Assembly (NCBI GenBank): GCA_035710515.1
Contig: DASTDE010000003.1
Location: forward strand, 186,001 to 250,000
Origin: Candidatus Rubrimentiphilum sp.
Lineage (GTDB): Bacteria > Vulcanimicrobiota > Vulcanimicrobiia > Vulcanimicrobiales > Vulcanimicrobiaceae
Length of the DNA: 64,000 bases
Direction of reading: 5' to 3'
This document shows positions 42,559 through 51,410 of this stretch, piece after piece. How positions within the stretch are numbered: the first letter of the stretch is position 1; every line of letters starts with the position of its first letter. The notes beneath the pieces are model-generated. The model saw only the letters and a program-made list of their open reading frames with translations. It made no database searches and had not been told where the DNA came from. The position numbers and the translations under genes are program-made.

Positions 42559-43463
42559 GTGCCTTTTACGAGCAGCGGCGCGCCGAACGCCGCACCGCTC
42601 TGCCGCGGCCGGTTCGGCGGAATCACTTCGAGCACGTTGACTGCCGCATCGCCACAACTCACGATGAGCGCATCGCCGATCATGCCGGCGATCTGTCCAG
42701 GATCGAGCAGCGGGCGGTTCCACATCGCAACTTCCGCGCGCAGTATCTTCACCGGGATGTCTGCGATCGTCGCCCGCGCCGCCGGCTGCGGCGACAGCGC
42801 GCGCACGTGGTTCACGATCCGCTCCGCGCTCCACGACCAATCCAGCGCCAGATCTTCCTTGCGCAAGGGGCGCGTGAGCGTCGGTGAGCCGATCTGCGGA
42901 GTTCGCGGAAACGCGCCGCCGCGCGCGGCGTCAATGGCGTGCGCGAGCGCCTGCGCGCCGAAGCGCGCCAGCCGATCGTGCAGCTCGCCGTATGTTTCGC
43001 CGGGAAGAATGGGCGTGCGCTCTTGCAGGACGACGTCGCCGGTATCCATGCCGGCGTCCATCAGCATGATGGTGACGCCCGTTTCCGCCGCGCCGTCACG
43101 CAGCGCGCTTTGTATCGGCGTCGCTCCGCGGTATTTCGGCAAGAGACTCGGATGCACGTTGAGTGACCCGAGCTTCGGCAGATCGAGTACAGCTTGCGGT
43201 ACGATCTTGCCGTACGAAGCCAGCACGAACAAGTCAAACGCTTCGCCGCCGAGCTCCTTGACAAAATCGCGCAACGACGCCGGCTGATAGACGCGCAGAC
43301 CGAGACGCTGCGCTGCCACTTTCACAGGAGAGGCTTGGAGTTTTTGACCGCGCCCCGCCGGGCGGTCGGGCTGCGTGACGACGCCGCGCACCTCCGTGCG
43401 TTTGGCCGTGACCTCCAAGCTCGGAACCGCGAAGTCGCTGGTTCCGAAGAAGAGCGTCCTCAC
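42555..43463 (-). CDS. fmt: methionyl-tRNA formyltransferase
   Basis: The 302-residue protein has the formyl-THF-binding N-terminus FFGTSDFAVPSL, the catalytic SLNVHPSLLPKYRGATPIQ with GVTIMLMDAGMDTGDV, and the C-terminal OB-like domain. It formylates initiator Met-tRNA. It overlaps def upstream and rsmB downstream by 4 bases each, a common arrangement in bacteria. Confidence 0.95.
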   Translation of the reverse strand: MRTLFFGTSDFAVPSLEVTAKRTEVRGVVTQPDRPAGRGQKLQASPVKVAAQRLGLRVYQPASLRDFVKELGGEAFDLFVLASYGKIVPQAVLDLPKLGSLNVHPSLLPKYRGATPIQSALRDGAAETGVTIMLMDAGMDTGDVVLQERTPILPGETYGELHDRLARFGAQALAHAIDAARGGAFPRTPQIGSPTLTRPLRKEDLALDWSWSAERIVNHVRALSPQPAARATIADIPVKILRAEVAMWNRPLLDPGQIAGMIGDALIVSCGDAAVNVLEVIPPNRPRQSGAAFGAPLLVKGT

Positions 43464-43978
43464 ATCTCTTCTTCTTCGTTTTCGTCTTTCGGCTTGGGCT
43501 TGCGAATATTTTTCGCCTTGTCGATGTAGAGCACGCCGTTTAGGTGATCGATTTCGTGCTGCAACGCCTGCGCGAACAGGTCGCTGCCTTCAAGACGAAT
43601 CTTTGCGCCGTTGCGATCGAGGCCGCTTACGACAACGCGGTCGTAGCGCACGATGTCGCCGACAAAGCCCGGAACCGATAGGCACCCTTCGATTAATTCG
43701 AGTTCTTCGCTCGCCGATTCGATCTTCGGGTTGATCACGACATGCTTGGTGCCCTCGGGGTGCTCTTCATCCTCGCCGGCATCAACTACAAAAAGCCGCT
43801 TGGAAACATTGATCTGCGGCGCCGCCAGACCGACGCCCGGCGCAGCGTACATCGTTTCGAACATGTCGTCGATCAGCTGTTGAAACAATGGATCCGCGAT
43901 CTCTTTGGGATCCACTTTTTTTGCGACTCTGCGTAAGACGGGTTCACCGTCTTTCATAATCGGGCGGAGATACGCCAT
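43460..43978 (-). CDS. def: peptide deformylase
   Basis: The 172-residue metalloenzyme shows all three motifs: GVGLAAPQI, EGCLSVPG with the Cys ligand, and QHEIDHLNG with the two His ligands and catalytic Glu. It removes the formyl group from nascent proteins. The ATG shares one base with the upstream GNAT stop (TGATG). Confidence 0.95.
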   Translation of the reverse strand: MAYLRPIMKDGEPVLRRVAKKVDPKEIADPLFQQLIDDMFETMYAAPGVGLAAPQINVSKRLFVVDAGEDEEHPEGTKHVVINPKIESASEELELIEGCLSVPGFVGDIVRYDRVVVSGLDRNGAKIRLEGSDLFAQALQHEIDHLNGVLYIDKAKNIRKPKPKDENEEEEM

Positions 43979-44526
43979 CAGCGCGCGGCCCTGCGAATAC
44001 GGTAGAGCACGTGGCGCTGGAACGGATGCCCCTCAGGCACGCGGGGATTGTCGAAGTCATCGTTCGGGTCGTACGTCATTCCCAGGCGTTCCATAACGCG
44101 GCGCGACCGGACGTTCTTCACGGTGGTCAACGCTACGACTTCGTCCATCCCAAGTCTTTCGAATGCGTAGTCGAGAATCGCACGGGCGGCTTCGGTCGCG
44201 TAGCCCCGTCCCCAGAATCTCTCCGGCAGCCGCCACCCTACCTCGCGCACGGGAGTAAAGTGCGCTTCAAACGGCACGTCGGCAAGTTGGATCACTCCGG
44301 CAAACGCTTCTCCGTCCTTCTCCTCGATGACCCACCAGCCGTACGGGTTGGCTTCATTTCGCTGCCGGACGTTGGCCGCGATCGCGTCCGAGCGTTCTCG
44401 ATCGTAGACCTCGGGGAAAAACTCCATGACGCGCGGATCGGCGCCCATTTCGAACCATGGCACGAGGTCGTCGTCCCGCCAATTGCGCAACCGCAGCCGC
44501 GGCGTTTCAATTACGGGCAGCGGCAT
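43978..44526 (-). CDS. GNAT-family N-acetyltransferase (RimJ/RimL-like)
   Basis: The 182-residue protein begins with the family pattern IETPRLRLRNWRDDDL and contains the acetyl-CoA-binding region RFWGRGYATEAARAIL and a later RVMERLGMTY. Such enzymes acetylate N-terminal amines of ribosomal or other proteins. It sits between hslU (8-base gap) and def. Confidence 0.85.
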   Translation of the reverse strand: MPLPVIETPRLRLRNWRDDDLVPWFEMGADPRVMEFFPEVYDRERSDAIAANVRQRNEANPYGWWVIEEKDGEAFAGVIQLADVPFEAHFTPVREVGWRLPERFWGRGYATEAARAILDYAFERLGMDEVVALTTVKNVRSRRVMERLGMTYDPNDDFDNPRVPEGHPFQRHVLYRIRRAAR

Positions 44527-44534
44527 CGGCTCTC

Positions 44535-45968
44535 CTAAAGAATGAAGCTCGAGAGGTCGGCGTCCTTGACGATGTCTTGGAGTTTCAAGCGCACGTAGTC
44601 CGCGTCTACGACGACCGCGTCCTTCTTTTCAGGCGCGTCGTAACTGACGTCTTCGAGCAGACGCTCCAGTACGGTGTGCAGGCGGCGCGCGCCGATGTTT
44701 TCGGTCTGGTCGTTCACTTGCATCGCAAACTGCGCGAGTTGTTCGATTCCGTCGGCACGGAAATCAACGTTCACGCCTTCACTCCCCAGCAATGCTTTGT
44801 ACTGTTCGGTGAGCGCGTTCTTGGGCTGGGTCAGAATCGTTTTGAAATCTTCAGCCGTCAGCGAGTCCAGCTCGACGCGGATCGGAAAGCGACCCTGCAG
44901 TTCCGGAATCAGATCGGATGGCTTGCTCATGTGGAAGGCGCCGGCTGCGATGAACAAGACGTGATCCGTCTTGAGCGCGCCATGTTTTGTGTTGACGGTG
45001 CTTCCTTCAACGATCGGCAGGATGTCGCGCTGCACGCCTTCGCGTGAAACATCCGGACCGCGAGCGCCTTCGCGCCCCGCGACCTTGTCGATCTCATCTA
45101 TAAAGATGATGCCGTTTTCGCCGGCGCGGCGCAGCGCTTCGCGCTTGACCGCATCCATGTCGATCAGCTTCGCGGCTTCTTCCTGTTCGAAGATGCGCCG
45201 CGCTTCAGCGATGGTCACGCGTTTGTGCACGCGCTTCTTCGGCAGCATGCCGCCCAGCATTTCGCCGAGATCGCCGCCGCCTTGATCCATGCCGGGACCG
45301 ATGACACCGAACGGAACGCTGGCAGCTTCTTCGACTTCGATTTCAACCAAGCGCACGTCGTAGAAGCCACGCTCCACGTCAGAGCGAGCTTGCTCGCGCG
45401 TCTGCTGCGCGTCGCCGTTCGGAGCGGATGGCGGCGTCGCCGGCTGTTGCTGCTGCGCCTGAAAGTTATTTCCGAAGATCGAACCGAGGGTCGCAGCGAA
45501 CGCATTCGGCTGGCCTTGCGCCGAAGGCGGCCGCGTTTCGGGGTGAAGCACGTCAATCACGCGCTCGACCGCCATCTGTTTGGCCACTTCCGAGACTTCG
45601 GCGCGACGTTCTTCCGTCACCATGCGGACGGCTTGTTCGACTAAATCGCGCACCATCGACTCGACGTCGCGGCCGACGTAGCCGACCTCGGTATACTTGG
45701 TCGCCTCGACTTTTACAAACGGTGCGCCGGTCAGCGAGGCCAAGCGGCGCGCGATTTCAGTCTTGCCGACGCCCGTCGGTCCGATCATCAAAATGTTCTT
45801 CGGAATGATCTCGGGGCGCAGATCCTCGCGGACGCGTTCGCGCCGGTAACGGTTGCGCATCGCGATCGCGACCGCGCGTTTGGCTTTCGCCTGGCCGACG
45901 ATGTACTTGTCGAGCTCCGCCACGATCGTACGCGGGGTCAGTTCCACGGCCTGCGGTGAACCGTTCAC
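44535..45968 (-). CDS. hslU: ATP-dependent protease ATPase subunit HslU
   Basis: The 477-residue AAA+ unfoldase has [17 protein letters not shown] at the N-terminus, Walker [10 protein letters not shown], an I-domain containing a Gln/Pro-rich low-complexity stretch (about residues 155-190), Walker B IIFIDEID and the C-terminal sensor domain ending SSFIL. It feeds substrates to HslV. The GTG start overlaps the hslV stop (GTGA). Confidence 0.95.
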   Translation of the reverse strand: MNGSPQAVELTPRTIVAELDKYIVGQAKAKRAVAIAMRNRYRRERVREDLRPEIIPKNILMIGPTGVGKTEIARRLASLTGAPFVKVEATKYTEVGYVGRDVESMVRDLVEQAVRMVTEERRAEVSEVAKQMAVERVIDVLHPETRPPSAQGQPNAFAATLGSIFGNNFQAQQQQPATPPSAPNGDAQQTREQARSDVERGFYDVRLVEIEVEEAASVPFGVIGPGMDQGGGDLGEMLGGMLPKKRVHKRVTIAEARRIFEQEEAAKLIDMDAVKREALRRAGENGIIFIDEIDKVAGREGARGPDVSREGVQRDILPIVEGSTVNTKHGALKTDHVLFIAAGAFHMSKPSDLIPELQGRFPIRVELDSLTAEDFKTILTQPKNALTEQYKALLGSEGVNVDFRADGIEQLAQFAMQVNDQTENIGARRLHTVLERLLEDVSYDAPEKKDAVVVDADYVRLKLQDIVKDADLSSFIL

Positions 45969-46492
45969 AGCGTCTCCACGTCGATGTGCTCGTTGGTGTA
46001 AATGCAGATCTCGCTTGCGATCTCCAGCCCTTTGCGCGCGATCTCTTCAGCGGAGAGATTCGTGTTGCGCAAGAGCGCGGCTGCCGCGGCTTGGGCATAG
46101 GGGCCGCCGCTTCCAATCGCCGCGATGCCTTCATCGGGCTCGATCACGTCGCCGGTTCCGCTAAGCACCAGCAGATGCTCGGCATTGCCGACGATCATCA
46201 GCGCCTCGAGACGGCGCAGCGCGCGGTCTTGGCGCCAGTCTTTGGCAAGCTCGACAGACGCGCGCGTAATATCTTTGAACTCGTTGAGCTTGCCTTCAAA
46301 TTTTTCGAGCAGCGTCATGCCGTCCGCGGCAGAACCAGCAAAGCCGGCGATCACTTTGCCGCCGGCGACGCGGCGAACTTTATGCGCGCCGTGTTTCATG
46401 ATTGTTTTATCAACTGTTACCTGGCCGTCGCCCGCTACGGCGAGCTTACCATCCTTGCGAACGGCCAGAATCGTGGTGGACCGAATTCTCAT
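45965..46492 (-). CDS. hslV: ATP-dependent protease proteolytic subunit HslV
   Basis: The 175-residue peptidase begins [15 protein letters not shown], followed by GDGQVTV and the [14 protein letters not shown] block. The active-site Thr is probably Thr6 after removal of a five-residue leader, a slightly longer leader than the single Met of E. coli. It forms the proteasome-like HslUV complex with the coupled downstream HslU. Confidence 0.95.
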   Translation of the reverse strand: MRIRSTTILAVRKDGKLAVAGDGQVTVDKTIMKHGAHKVRRVAGGKVIAGFAGSAADGMTLLEKFEGKLNEFKDITRASVELAKDWRQDRALRRLEALMIVGNAEHLLVLSGTGDVIEPDEGIAAIGSGGPYAQAAAAALLRNTNLSAEEIARKGLEIASEICIYTNEHIDVETL

Positions 46493-46562
46493 TGCCTAGG
46501 CAAGTACCCGGGCGCGGGCTTTCGGGTTGCACCGCCGCGCGCCGGCCTGAAGCGAGCGGCCT

Positions 46563-47330
46563 TCATGGGTTGATAAGCTCCACAAGACGCAGCCGCGCCG
46601 GCCTATCCCAAATCGTGCCGTACGCGGCAGCCCCTGGTTCCGCGGGCAACAGCAGATATGTCTCCAGTTCATCAACGTACGCCGCATAGGCAATCTTGTA
46701 ATTCCCGCCTATGCTGGCTAACTGCCCCTCGAGGTAGCGCGCGGCCTGGGAAGGACGAGCGGTTCTAATTGCACTCAGTGCCAACGCGTATTTTCCCCTA
46801 GCGGCGAGATCAAGCGCTTTCCCGATCGCATCCGCCGCTCCATTATCGTGCTCAGTCGGGGTAAGCGTTGAGACGCCGGGTTGAAAGAAAATCACATTGT
46901 GGTAAGCGCGAAACGCTGCCGTATACTGGTGCCGAGCAAATAGCTCGTCCGCATGTTGGGTCGGTGTTTGCCCGATCAGCTGGTCCGCTGACAGCAAGTG
47001 GCCAGTTTCACGCCAGATTTGAGCGGCACGCTTTCGCTGCCCGAGATAGGACATTGCAACACCTTCCTGCGACAGTGCGAACGTCAGATCGTATGGCCCA
47101 TACCAGGGATCTTCCGGTAGTCTTTGCCGAATGAAAGCTGCGGCTTTAGCAAAAGCGATTTGGGCGCAGGGATAATTACCACTACGCATGTCAGAGACTC
47201 CCGCACTGAACCAGCGGGCGCCCAAATCACTAGCCTCGGTCGCAGGCGGCGGGCACGCCATTACGCGCAGTGACGACGCTATAAATACAGTTGCAACACT
47301 AAGCGCTGCCCTACGAATGCATGCGCTCAT
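46563..47330 (-). CDS. exported TPR-like hypothetical protein
   Basis: ATG 47330 has AGAGGT six bases upstream. An in-frame GTG at 47336 overlaps the trmFO stop but has no spacing from that site. The 255-residue product has a signal peptide (about residues 1-25) followed by helical repeats (GNYPCAQIAFAKAAAFI, RHQYTAAFRAYHNVIFF, GKYALALSAIRTARP) typical of tetratricopeptide proteins. I do not recognise the family. In Firmicutes xerC usually occupies this place between trmFO and hslV, so this gene is a local replacement. Base composition looks a little lower in GC. Confidence 0.65.
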   Translation of the reverse strand: MSACIRRAALSVATVFIASSLRVMACPPPATEASDLGARWFSAGVSDMRSGNYPCAQIAFAKAAAFIRQRLPEDPWYGPYDLTFALSQEGVAMSYLGQRKRAAQIWRETGHLLSADQLIGQTPTQHADELFARHQYTAAFRAYHNVIFFQPGVSTLTPTEHDNGAADAIGKALDLAARGKYALALSAIRTARPSQAARYLEGQLASIGGNYKIAYAAYVDELETYLLLPAEPGAAAYGTIWDRPARLRLVELINP

Positions 47331-47332
47331 AT

Positions 47333-48811
47333 TCACACCTCTTGTAAGGTTCTTGAGCGCGACAGGTCTGCCGCAAACCTCTTCATCGTTTCAATAGCCG
47401 AAAGAGCAAGCCGTTGACGTTTCTCTTTTTTACCTTCGCTCCGCACCACGGCCGCCTCCCGGGCAGGCATCATGTAGGCCCAGGTCACATTGGCGGGTTG
47501 GAAATCGTGCGTCTCGGTGTTTTGCAGATGCGCGACCACGGCGCCGAATGCGGTGTTCGCCGGGAATTCTATTCCCGGAAGACCGAGTATCCGGCGCGCC
47601 GCGTGGATGCCCGTCATCGCGCCGCATGCGGCCGCTTCGACGTAGCCTTCCGCGCCGGTGATTTGCCCGGCGAAGTACAGGCCGTCCGTTCCGCGCAAAC
47701 GCAAGTGCGAGTCGAGCAGGCGTGGCGAGTCGATGAATGTGTTGCGATGCATCACCCCCAGACGCAACCACTCCGCATTATGCAAGCCGGGGAATTTTCC
47801 AAAGGCTTCCTTTTGCGCCGGCCATTTTAAGCGCGTTTGGAAACCGACGAGATTGTAAGCCGTGCCCTCGCGGTTTTCTCTACGCAGTTGCACGACGGCG
47901 TATGGAGTGAAACCGGTGCGCGGATCGCGCAGGCCCACAGGTTTGAGCGGACCGAAGCGCATCGTATCCTCGCCGCGATCGGCCATTTCTTCGATCGGAA
48001 GGCAGCCTTCGAAGTACTTCGTATCTTCAAACGCTTCGATCTCGTGACGTGGCAGCGTGCGCAGATCGTCTAACAGCTCCAAATACTGTTGCTTGTCGAG
48101 CGGAATGTTGAGGTAATCGTCGCCGTCGCCCTTGTCGTACCGCGACTTGCGATACATCTGCGATTCGTCGATTGAATCGGCCGCGACGATTGGTGATGCG
48201 GCGTCGTAGTAATGTAAGCGCGGCCCTCGGCTCGCGCCCTTTCGGGCGCTGCTCGGGCGTGGTTCGACAGAGCCTGTCCTGAGGGTATCGAAGGGCTCAC
48301 CATGACACTCTAATGACGCTGCATCACCTTTCAATGCTGCAACCAGTGCCGCATCACGACCCATTAATAGCGTATCCAGCGCAGTAAGGAACTCTGTGCT
48401 CGGAAGTGGGCCGCACGCGACGATTGTGGGACGATCGAGCGGTATCGTGTGCACTTCTTCGCGGCGTAATGTAATGCGCGGGTGCGATGCGATGCGTTCT
48501 TCGACGAGCCTCGCGAAGACATCGCGATCAACAGCGAGCGCTCCGCCTGCCGGCACGGCAGCTTCGCGCGCAGAATGCACGATCAACGAAGCGAGTGTTG
48601 CAAGCTCTTCTTTCAGCAGGCCGACGGCGTTCTCGAGCGCGGCGCCGCGCAGCGAATTGCTGCAGACGAGTTCGGCGAGATTCGCGGTTTTGTGCGCCGG
48701 CCCCGATTTATGCGGGCGCATTTCATACAGATCGACGTCAACTCCGCACCGGGCAGCTTGCCACGCGGCTTCGCAGCCGGCGAGGCCGCCGCCGATGACG
48801 GTTAATCTCAC
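47333..48811 (-). CDS. trmFO: folate-dependent tRNA (uracil-5-)-methyltransferase TrmFO
   Basis: The flavoenzyme uses methylene-tetrahydrofolate to make ribothymidine at position 54 of tRNA. It starts TVIGGGLAGCEAAW (FAD binding) and contains NLAELVCSNSLRG, YYDAASPIVAADSID, KYFEGCLPIEEMADRG and FAGQITGAEGYVEAA. GTG 48811 overlaps the topA stop (GTGA). At 492 residues it is longer than the usual ~440. About 28 extra residues (ECHGEPFDTLRTGS... to ...GASRGPR) are encoded by a dispersed repeat just before YYDAASP. Confidence 0.93.
   Translation of the reverse strand: MRLTVIGGGLAGCEAAWQAARCGVDVDLYEMRPHKSGPAHKTANLAELVCSNSLRGAALENAVGLLKEELATLASLIVHSAREAAVPAGGALAVDRDVFARLVEERIASHPRITLRREEVHTIPLDRPTIVACGPLPSTEFLTALDTLLMGRDAALVAALKGDAASLECHGEPFDTLRTGSVEPRPSSARKGASRGPRLHYYDAASPIVAADSIDESQMYRKSRYDKGDGDDYLNIPLDKQQYLELLDDLRTLPRHEIEAFEDTKYFEGCLPIEEMADRGEDTMRFGPLKPVGLRDPRTGFTPYAVVQLRRENREGTAYNLVGFQTRLKWPAQKEAFGKFPGLHNAEWLRLGVMHRNTFIDSPRLLDSHLRLRGTDGLYFAGQITGAEGYVEAAACGAMTGIHAARRILGLPGIEFPANTAFGAVVAHLQNTETHDFQPANVTWAYMMPAREAAVVRSEGKKEKRQRLALSAIETMKRFAADLSRSRTLQEV
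48224..48306. repeat. dispersed repeat, in-frame copy inside trmFO
   Basis: The segment runs from CCCTCGG through GCTCGGGCG, GGTTCGACAGAGCCTGTCC and TATCGAAGGGCTCACC to ATGAC. It shares both ends (CCCTCG...ATGACAC) and the internal GCTCGGGCG and TTCGACAG-type blocks with the copy at 28173-28259. Boundaries are approximate. It keeps the trmFO frame open. Confidence 0.75.
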
Positions 48812-50928
48812 GACGCCGCGGGAACCGAGGTAACTTCTCGCGTCGGAGTCAGTTCGGTCGAGATCGTACTGACGTCGTGCGTCTTGTCGGCCTTGCACTC
48901 AAGCGTAACGATTCCGCCGCGCTTGATCTTGGCGACGACGTACGACCCGCAGACCGGGCAGCGATCGGGCACCGGCCGATCCCACGAGACGAAGTCGCAT
49001 CGCGGATAGTTCGCGCACCCGTAAAACGTGCGGCCCTTCTTCGAACGGCGTTCGACCACCATGCCGCCATCCTTCGGACACTTCGCGCCGGTGTCTTTGA
49101 GGATTGGCCGCGTCGTCTTGCATTCGGGATAGCCCGTGCATGAAATAAACCGGCCGAAACGGCCCGTCTTGATGACCATCGGGCGCCCGCACTTCGGGCA
49201 GATCTCGTCCGTCGGCTCGTCCTTGAACTCGAGCTTCGGCAATTTTTCTTCCGCCGACGCCAACTCTTTGGCAAACGGCCCGTAGAAGTTTGCGAGCAGT
49301 TGTACCCAGTCGGCTTGTTTGTCGGCGACCTTGTCGAGGTCGCCTTCCATCTGCGCGGTAAAATTCAAGTCCACGATGTCGGGGAAATGTTCGGCCAACA
49401 AGTCGTTCACCGCAATCCCGATCTCGGTCGGCGCGAAACGGCGTTCTTGTTGCGTGACGTAACCGCGAGCCTGAATGGTCTCGACGATCGTACTGTAGGT
49501 CGACGGCCGGCCGATGCCGTTGTCTTCCAGCGCTTTGACCAGCGACGCTTCGGTATACCGCGGGGGCGGTTCGGTGAAGTGTTGCTTGGGATCGAGGCCG
49601 CGGAATGCAAGCGTTTCGCTTTCGGCGATCCTCGGCAGGCGTTTGGCGTCGGCCGCGGAGTCGTCGCGGCTCTCTTCATAAAGCTTGGTGTAGCCCGGAA
49701 ACTTCAAGACGCTGCCGGACGCGCGGAACATGTAATTCTTGGCCGCGATGTCAACGGTGGTTTGATCGAAGACCGCCGGCGACATCTGCGAGGCCACGAA
49801 GCGCTCCCAGATAAGGGTGTAGAGCCGCAGGTCATCGCGCTTGAGAAACGGCGCGACTTTCTCGGGTGTGTGGTGGACCGACGTCGGACGAATCGCCTCG
49901 TGCGCGTCTTGCGCGCCTTCTTTTACGCGGTGCTCGCGGCCGCCATAAAACGCTTCGCCGAACGTTGTAACGATATAGTCTCGCGCCGCGGCGCGCGCTT
50001 GGTCGGAGATGCGCGTCGAATCGGTGCGCATGTAGGTAATCAGACCAACGGTGCCTTCCGCGCCGATGTCGATGCCCTCGTACAAACCTTGCGCGATCTG
50101 CATCGTCCGGCGGACCCGCAGGCGCAATCTGCGCGAGGCTTCCTGCTGCATCGTCGAGGTCGTAAACGGCGCCGGCGAATTGCGCCGGCCTTCGCGCTGT
50201 TTAATGGATGCAACGCGATAGGCGGCGCCCTCGAGGTCGGCCAGTACGCGCTTGGACTCGGCCTCGGTTTGCACTTCGATCTTCTCGCCGTCCCGGCTGA
50301 GCAATTCGGCCGGGAAGACGAAGTCGGGTTCGCTGGCGGCGGCCAGCATCGCCGTCACCGACCAGTACTCGCGCGGAATGAAAGCCAGGATCTCGCGTTC
50401 GCGATCGACGATCAGACGGACCGCGACGGACTGCACCCGTCCGGCCGATAGACCGCCGCGCACTTTCGCCCACAGCAGCGGCGAGATTTTGTAGCCCACT
50501 AGCCGGTCGAGGATCCGGCGCGCTTGCTGCGCGTTGACGCGGTCCAAGTCGATCGGCTGCGGGTGCTTGATCGCCGCCATCGCGGCTTCCTTCGTTATCT
50601 CGTGCAGCTCGATACGTCGAGGATTCTCGAGCTTCAACAGCTCGGCCAAATGCCACGCGATCGCTTCGCCTTCACGGTCAGGGTCGGTGGCGAGGTAGAC
50701 GTCGCTCGCAGCTTTCACCGCGGACTTGAGCTCCTTAATAATATCGCCCTTGCCCTTGATGGTGAGGTACTTCGGGGTAAAGCCGTGCTCGACGTCCACG
50801 CCCAGGGTGCTCTTGGGCAAATCGCGGACGTGACCGACCGAAGCCTTCACGACATAGCGGGCCGGAAGAAACTTCTTGATCGTGCGCGCCTTGGTCGGCG
50901 ACTCCACGATAATCAAGGGCTTTTTCAC
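48808..50928 (-). CDS. topA: DNA topoisomerase I (type IA)
   Basis: The 706-residue enzyme starts KKPLIIVESPTKA (Toprim), has the catalytic Tyr in GLITYMRTDSTR, the GRPSTYSTIVETIQ block and two or three C-terminal zinc-ribbon modules (CPKCG...C, CPKDG...C, CPVCG). It relaxes negative supercoils. GTG 50928 matches the family N-terminus; the frame extends further to 50991 through the promoter. It is the first gene of the long minus-strand run. Confidence 0.95.
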   Translation of the reverse strand: MKKPLIIVESPTKARTIKKFLPARYVVKASVGHVRDLPKSTLGVDVEHGFTPKYLTIKGKGDIIKELKSAVKAASDVYLATDPDREGEAIAWHLAELLKLENPRRIELHEITKEAAMAAIKHPQPIDLDRVNAQQARRILDRLVGYKISPLLWAKVRGGLSAGRVQSVAVRLIVDREREILAFIPREYWSVTAMLAAASEPDFVFPAELLSRDGEKIEVQTEAESKRVLADLEGAAYRVASIKQREGRRNSPAPFTTSTMQQEASRRLRLRVRRTMQIAQGLYEGIDIGAEGTVGLITYMRTDSTRISDQARAAARDYIVTTFGEAFYGGREHRVKEGAQDAHEAIRPTSVHHTPEKVAPFLKRDDLRLYTLIWERFVASQMSPAVFDQTTVDIAAKNYMFRASGSVLKFPGYTKLYEESRDDSAADAKRLPRIAESETLAFRGLDPKQHFTEPPPRYTEASLVKALEDNGIGRPSTYSTIVETIQARGYVTQQERRFAPTEIGIAVNDLLAEHFPDIVDLNFTAQMEGDLDKVADKQADWVQLLANFYGPFAKELASAEEKLPKLEFKDEPTDEICPKCGRPMVIKTGRFGRFISCTGYPECKTTRPILKDTGAKCPKDGGMVVERRSKKGRTFYGCANYPRCDFVSWDRPVPDRCPVCGSYVVAKIKRGGIVTLECKADKTHDVSTISTELTPTREVTSVPAAS

Positions 50929-50935
50929 GGGCCTT

Positions 50936-50965
50936 AGTATACCGCCCCGGTCAACCCCCCGACAA
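50936..50965 (-). promoter_or_regulatory. topA promoter, predicted leaderless
   Basis: On the minus strand, TTGTCG (50965-50960) and TATACT (50941-50936) are spaced by 18 bases. Seven bases separate the -10 box from the GTG start codon, so the transcript should begin at or next to it. No ribosome-binding site is possible. It would drive the entire topA-trmFO-hslVU run. Confidence 0.6.
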
Positions 50966-50985
50966 ATCCTTTCCTTTTTATGCAT

Positions 50986-51014
50986 TTGCATTTTGCATCA
51001 AAACATTCTATGAT
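50986..51014 (+). promoter_or_regulatory. promoter of the GGRKK-repeat protein gene
   Basis: TTGCAT (50986-50991) and TATGAT (51009-51014) are separated by 17 bases. TGCAT occurs three times between 50981 and 50998, overlapping the -35 region, and could be an operator. The leader is about 40 bases and ends with GGAGG before ATG 51062. Confidence 0.55.
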
Positions 51015-51061
51015 GCAGCACGAGCGCAGTAAAAGCGCGAGGAACAAAAACGGAGGAATTC

Positions 51062-51352
51062 ATGGATTCCGATCTCATGCAAGACGGCGGCACGATGGGT
51101 GAAGCGCCGGCCGCGCCCAAGCCTCGCAAGCGCCGTAAGAGCGCGCGTAAGGCAGGCGGACGCAAGAAAGCCGCTCGTAAGGGCGGACGTAAGAAAGCCG
51201 CGCGTAAAGGCGGGCGCAAAAAAGGCGCACGCAAAGCGCGTAAGGGTGGACGCAAGAAGGCCGGACGCAAAAAGGCCGGACGCAAAAAGGGCGGACGCAA
51301 GAAGGCCGCTCGCAAAGCCAAACGCAAGGGCGGACGGCGCAAAAAGCGCTAG
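51062..51352 (+). CDS. Lys/Arg/Gly-repeat histone-like DNA-binding protein
   Basis: The 96-residue product has a short acidic N-terminus (about residues 1-18). The rest is nearly all GGRKK(A/G)-type repeats, giving about ten tandem units. It resembles the basic tails of histone H1-like or HU-tail proteins and would bind DNA or RNA non-specifically. The gene has its own promoter, a strong GGAGG and a dedicated terminator, consistent with high expression. It is adjacent to and divergent from topA, so two proteins affecting DNA topology share a control region. Confidence 0.75.
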   Translation: MDSDLMQDGGTMGEAPAAPKPRKRRKSARKAGGRKKAARKGGRKKAARKGGRKKGARKARKGGRKKAGRKKAGRKKGGRKKAARKAKRKGGRRKKR

Positions 51353-51368
51353 GCGCGCAAAGACTCGA

Positions 51369-51399
51369 AGGGCGGCCGGAAACGGCCGCTCTTTCATTT
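51369..51399 (+). terminator. intrinsic terminator after the histone-like gene
   Basis: AGGGCGGCCG, a GAAA tetraloop and CGGCCGCTCT form a 10-bp stem (one G-T pair), followed by TTCATTT. It lies 16 bases after the stop codon and just before the ornithine-cyclodeaminase-like gene. Confidence 0.85.
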
Positions 51400-51410
51400 A
51401 AGTCCGCAGG

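Noticed and set aside
49300-50451. 383-codon open frame opposite topA
   Set aside because: It is a typical GC-rich antisense shadow, Arg-rich with no recognisable domain and without a ribosome-binding site. The same applies to long frames opposite oppF/oppD (7178-8428) and the fadB/J-like gene (26903-27922).
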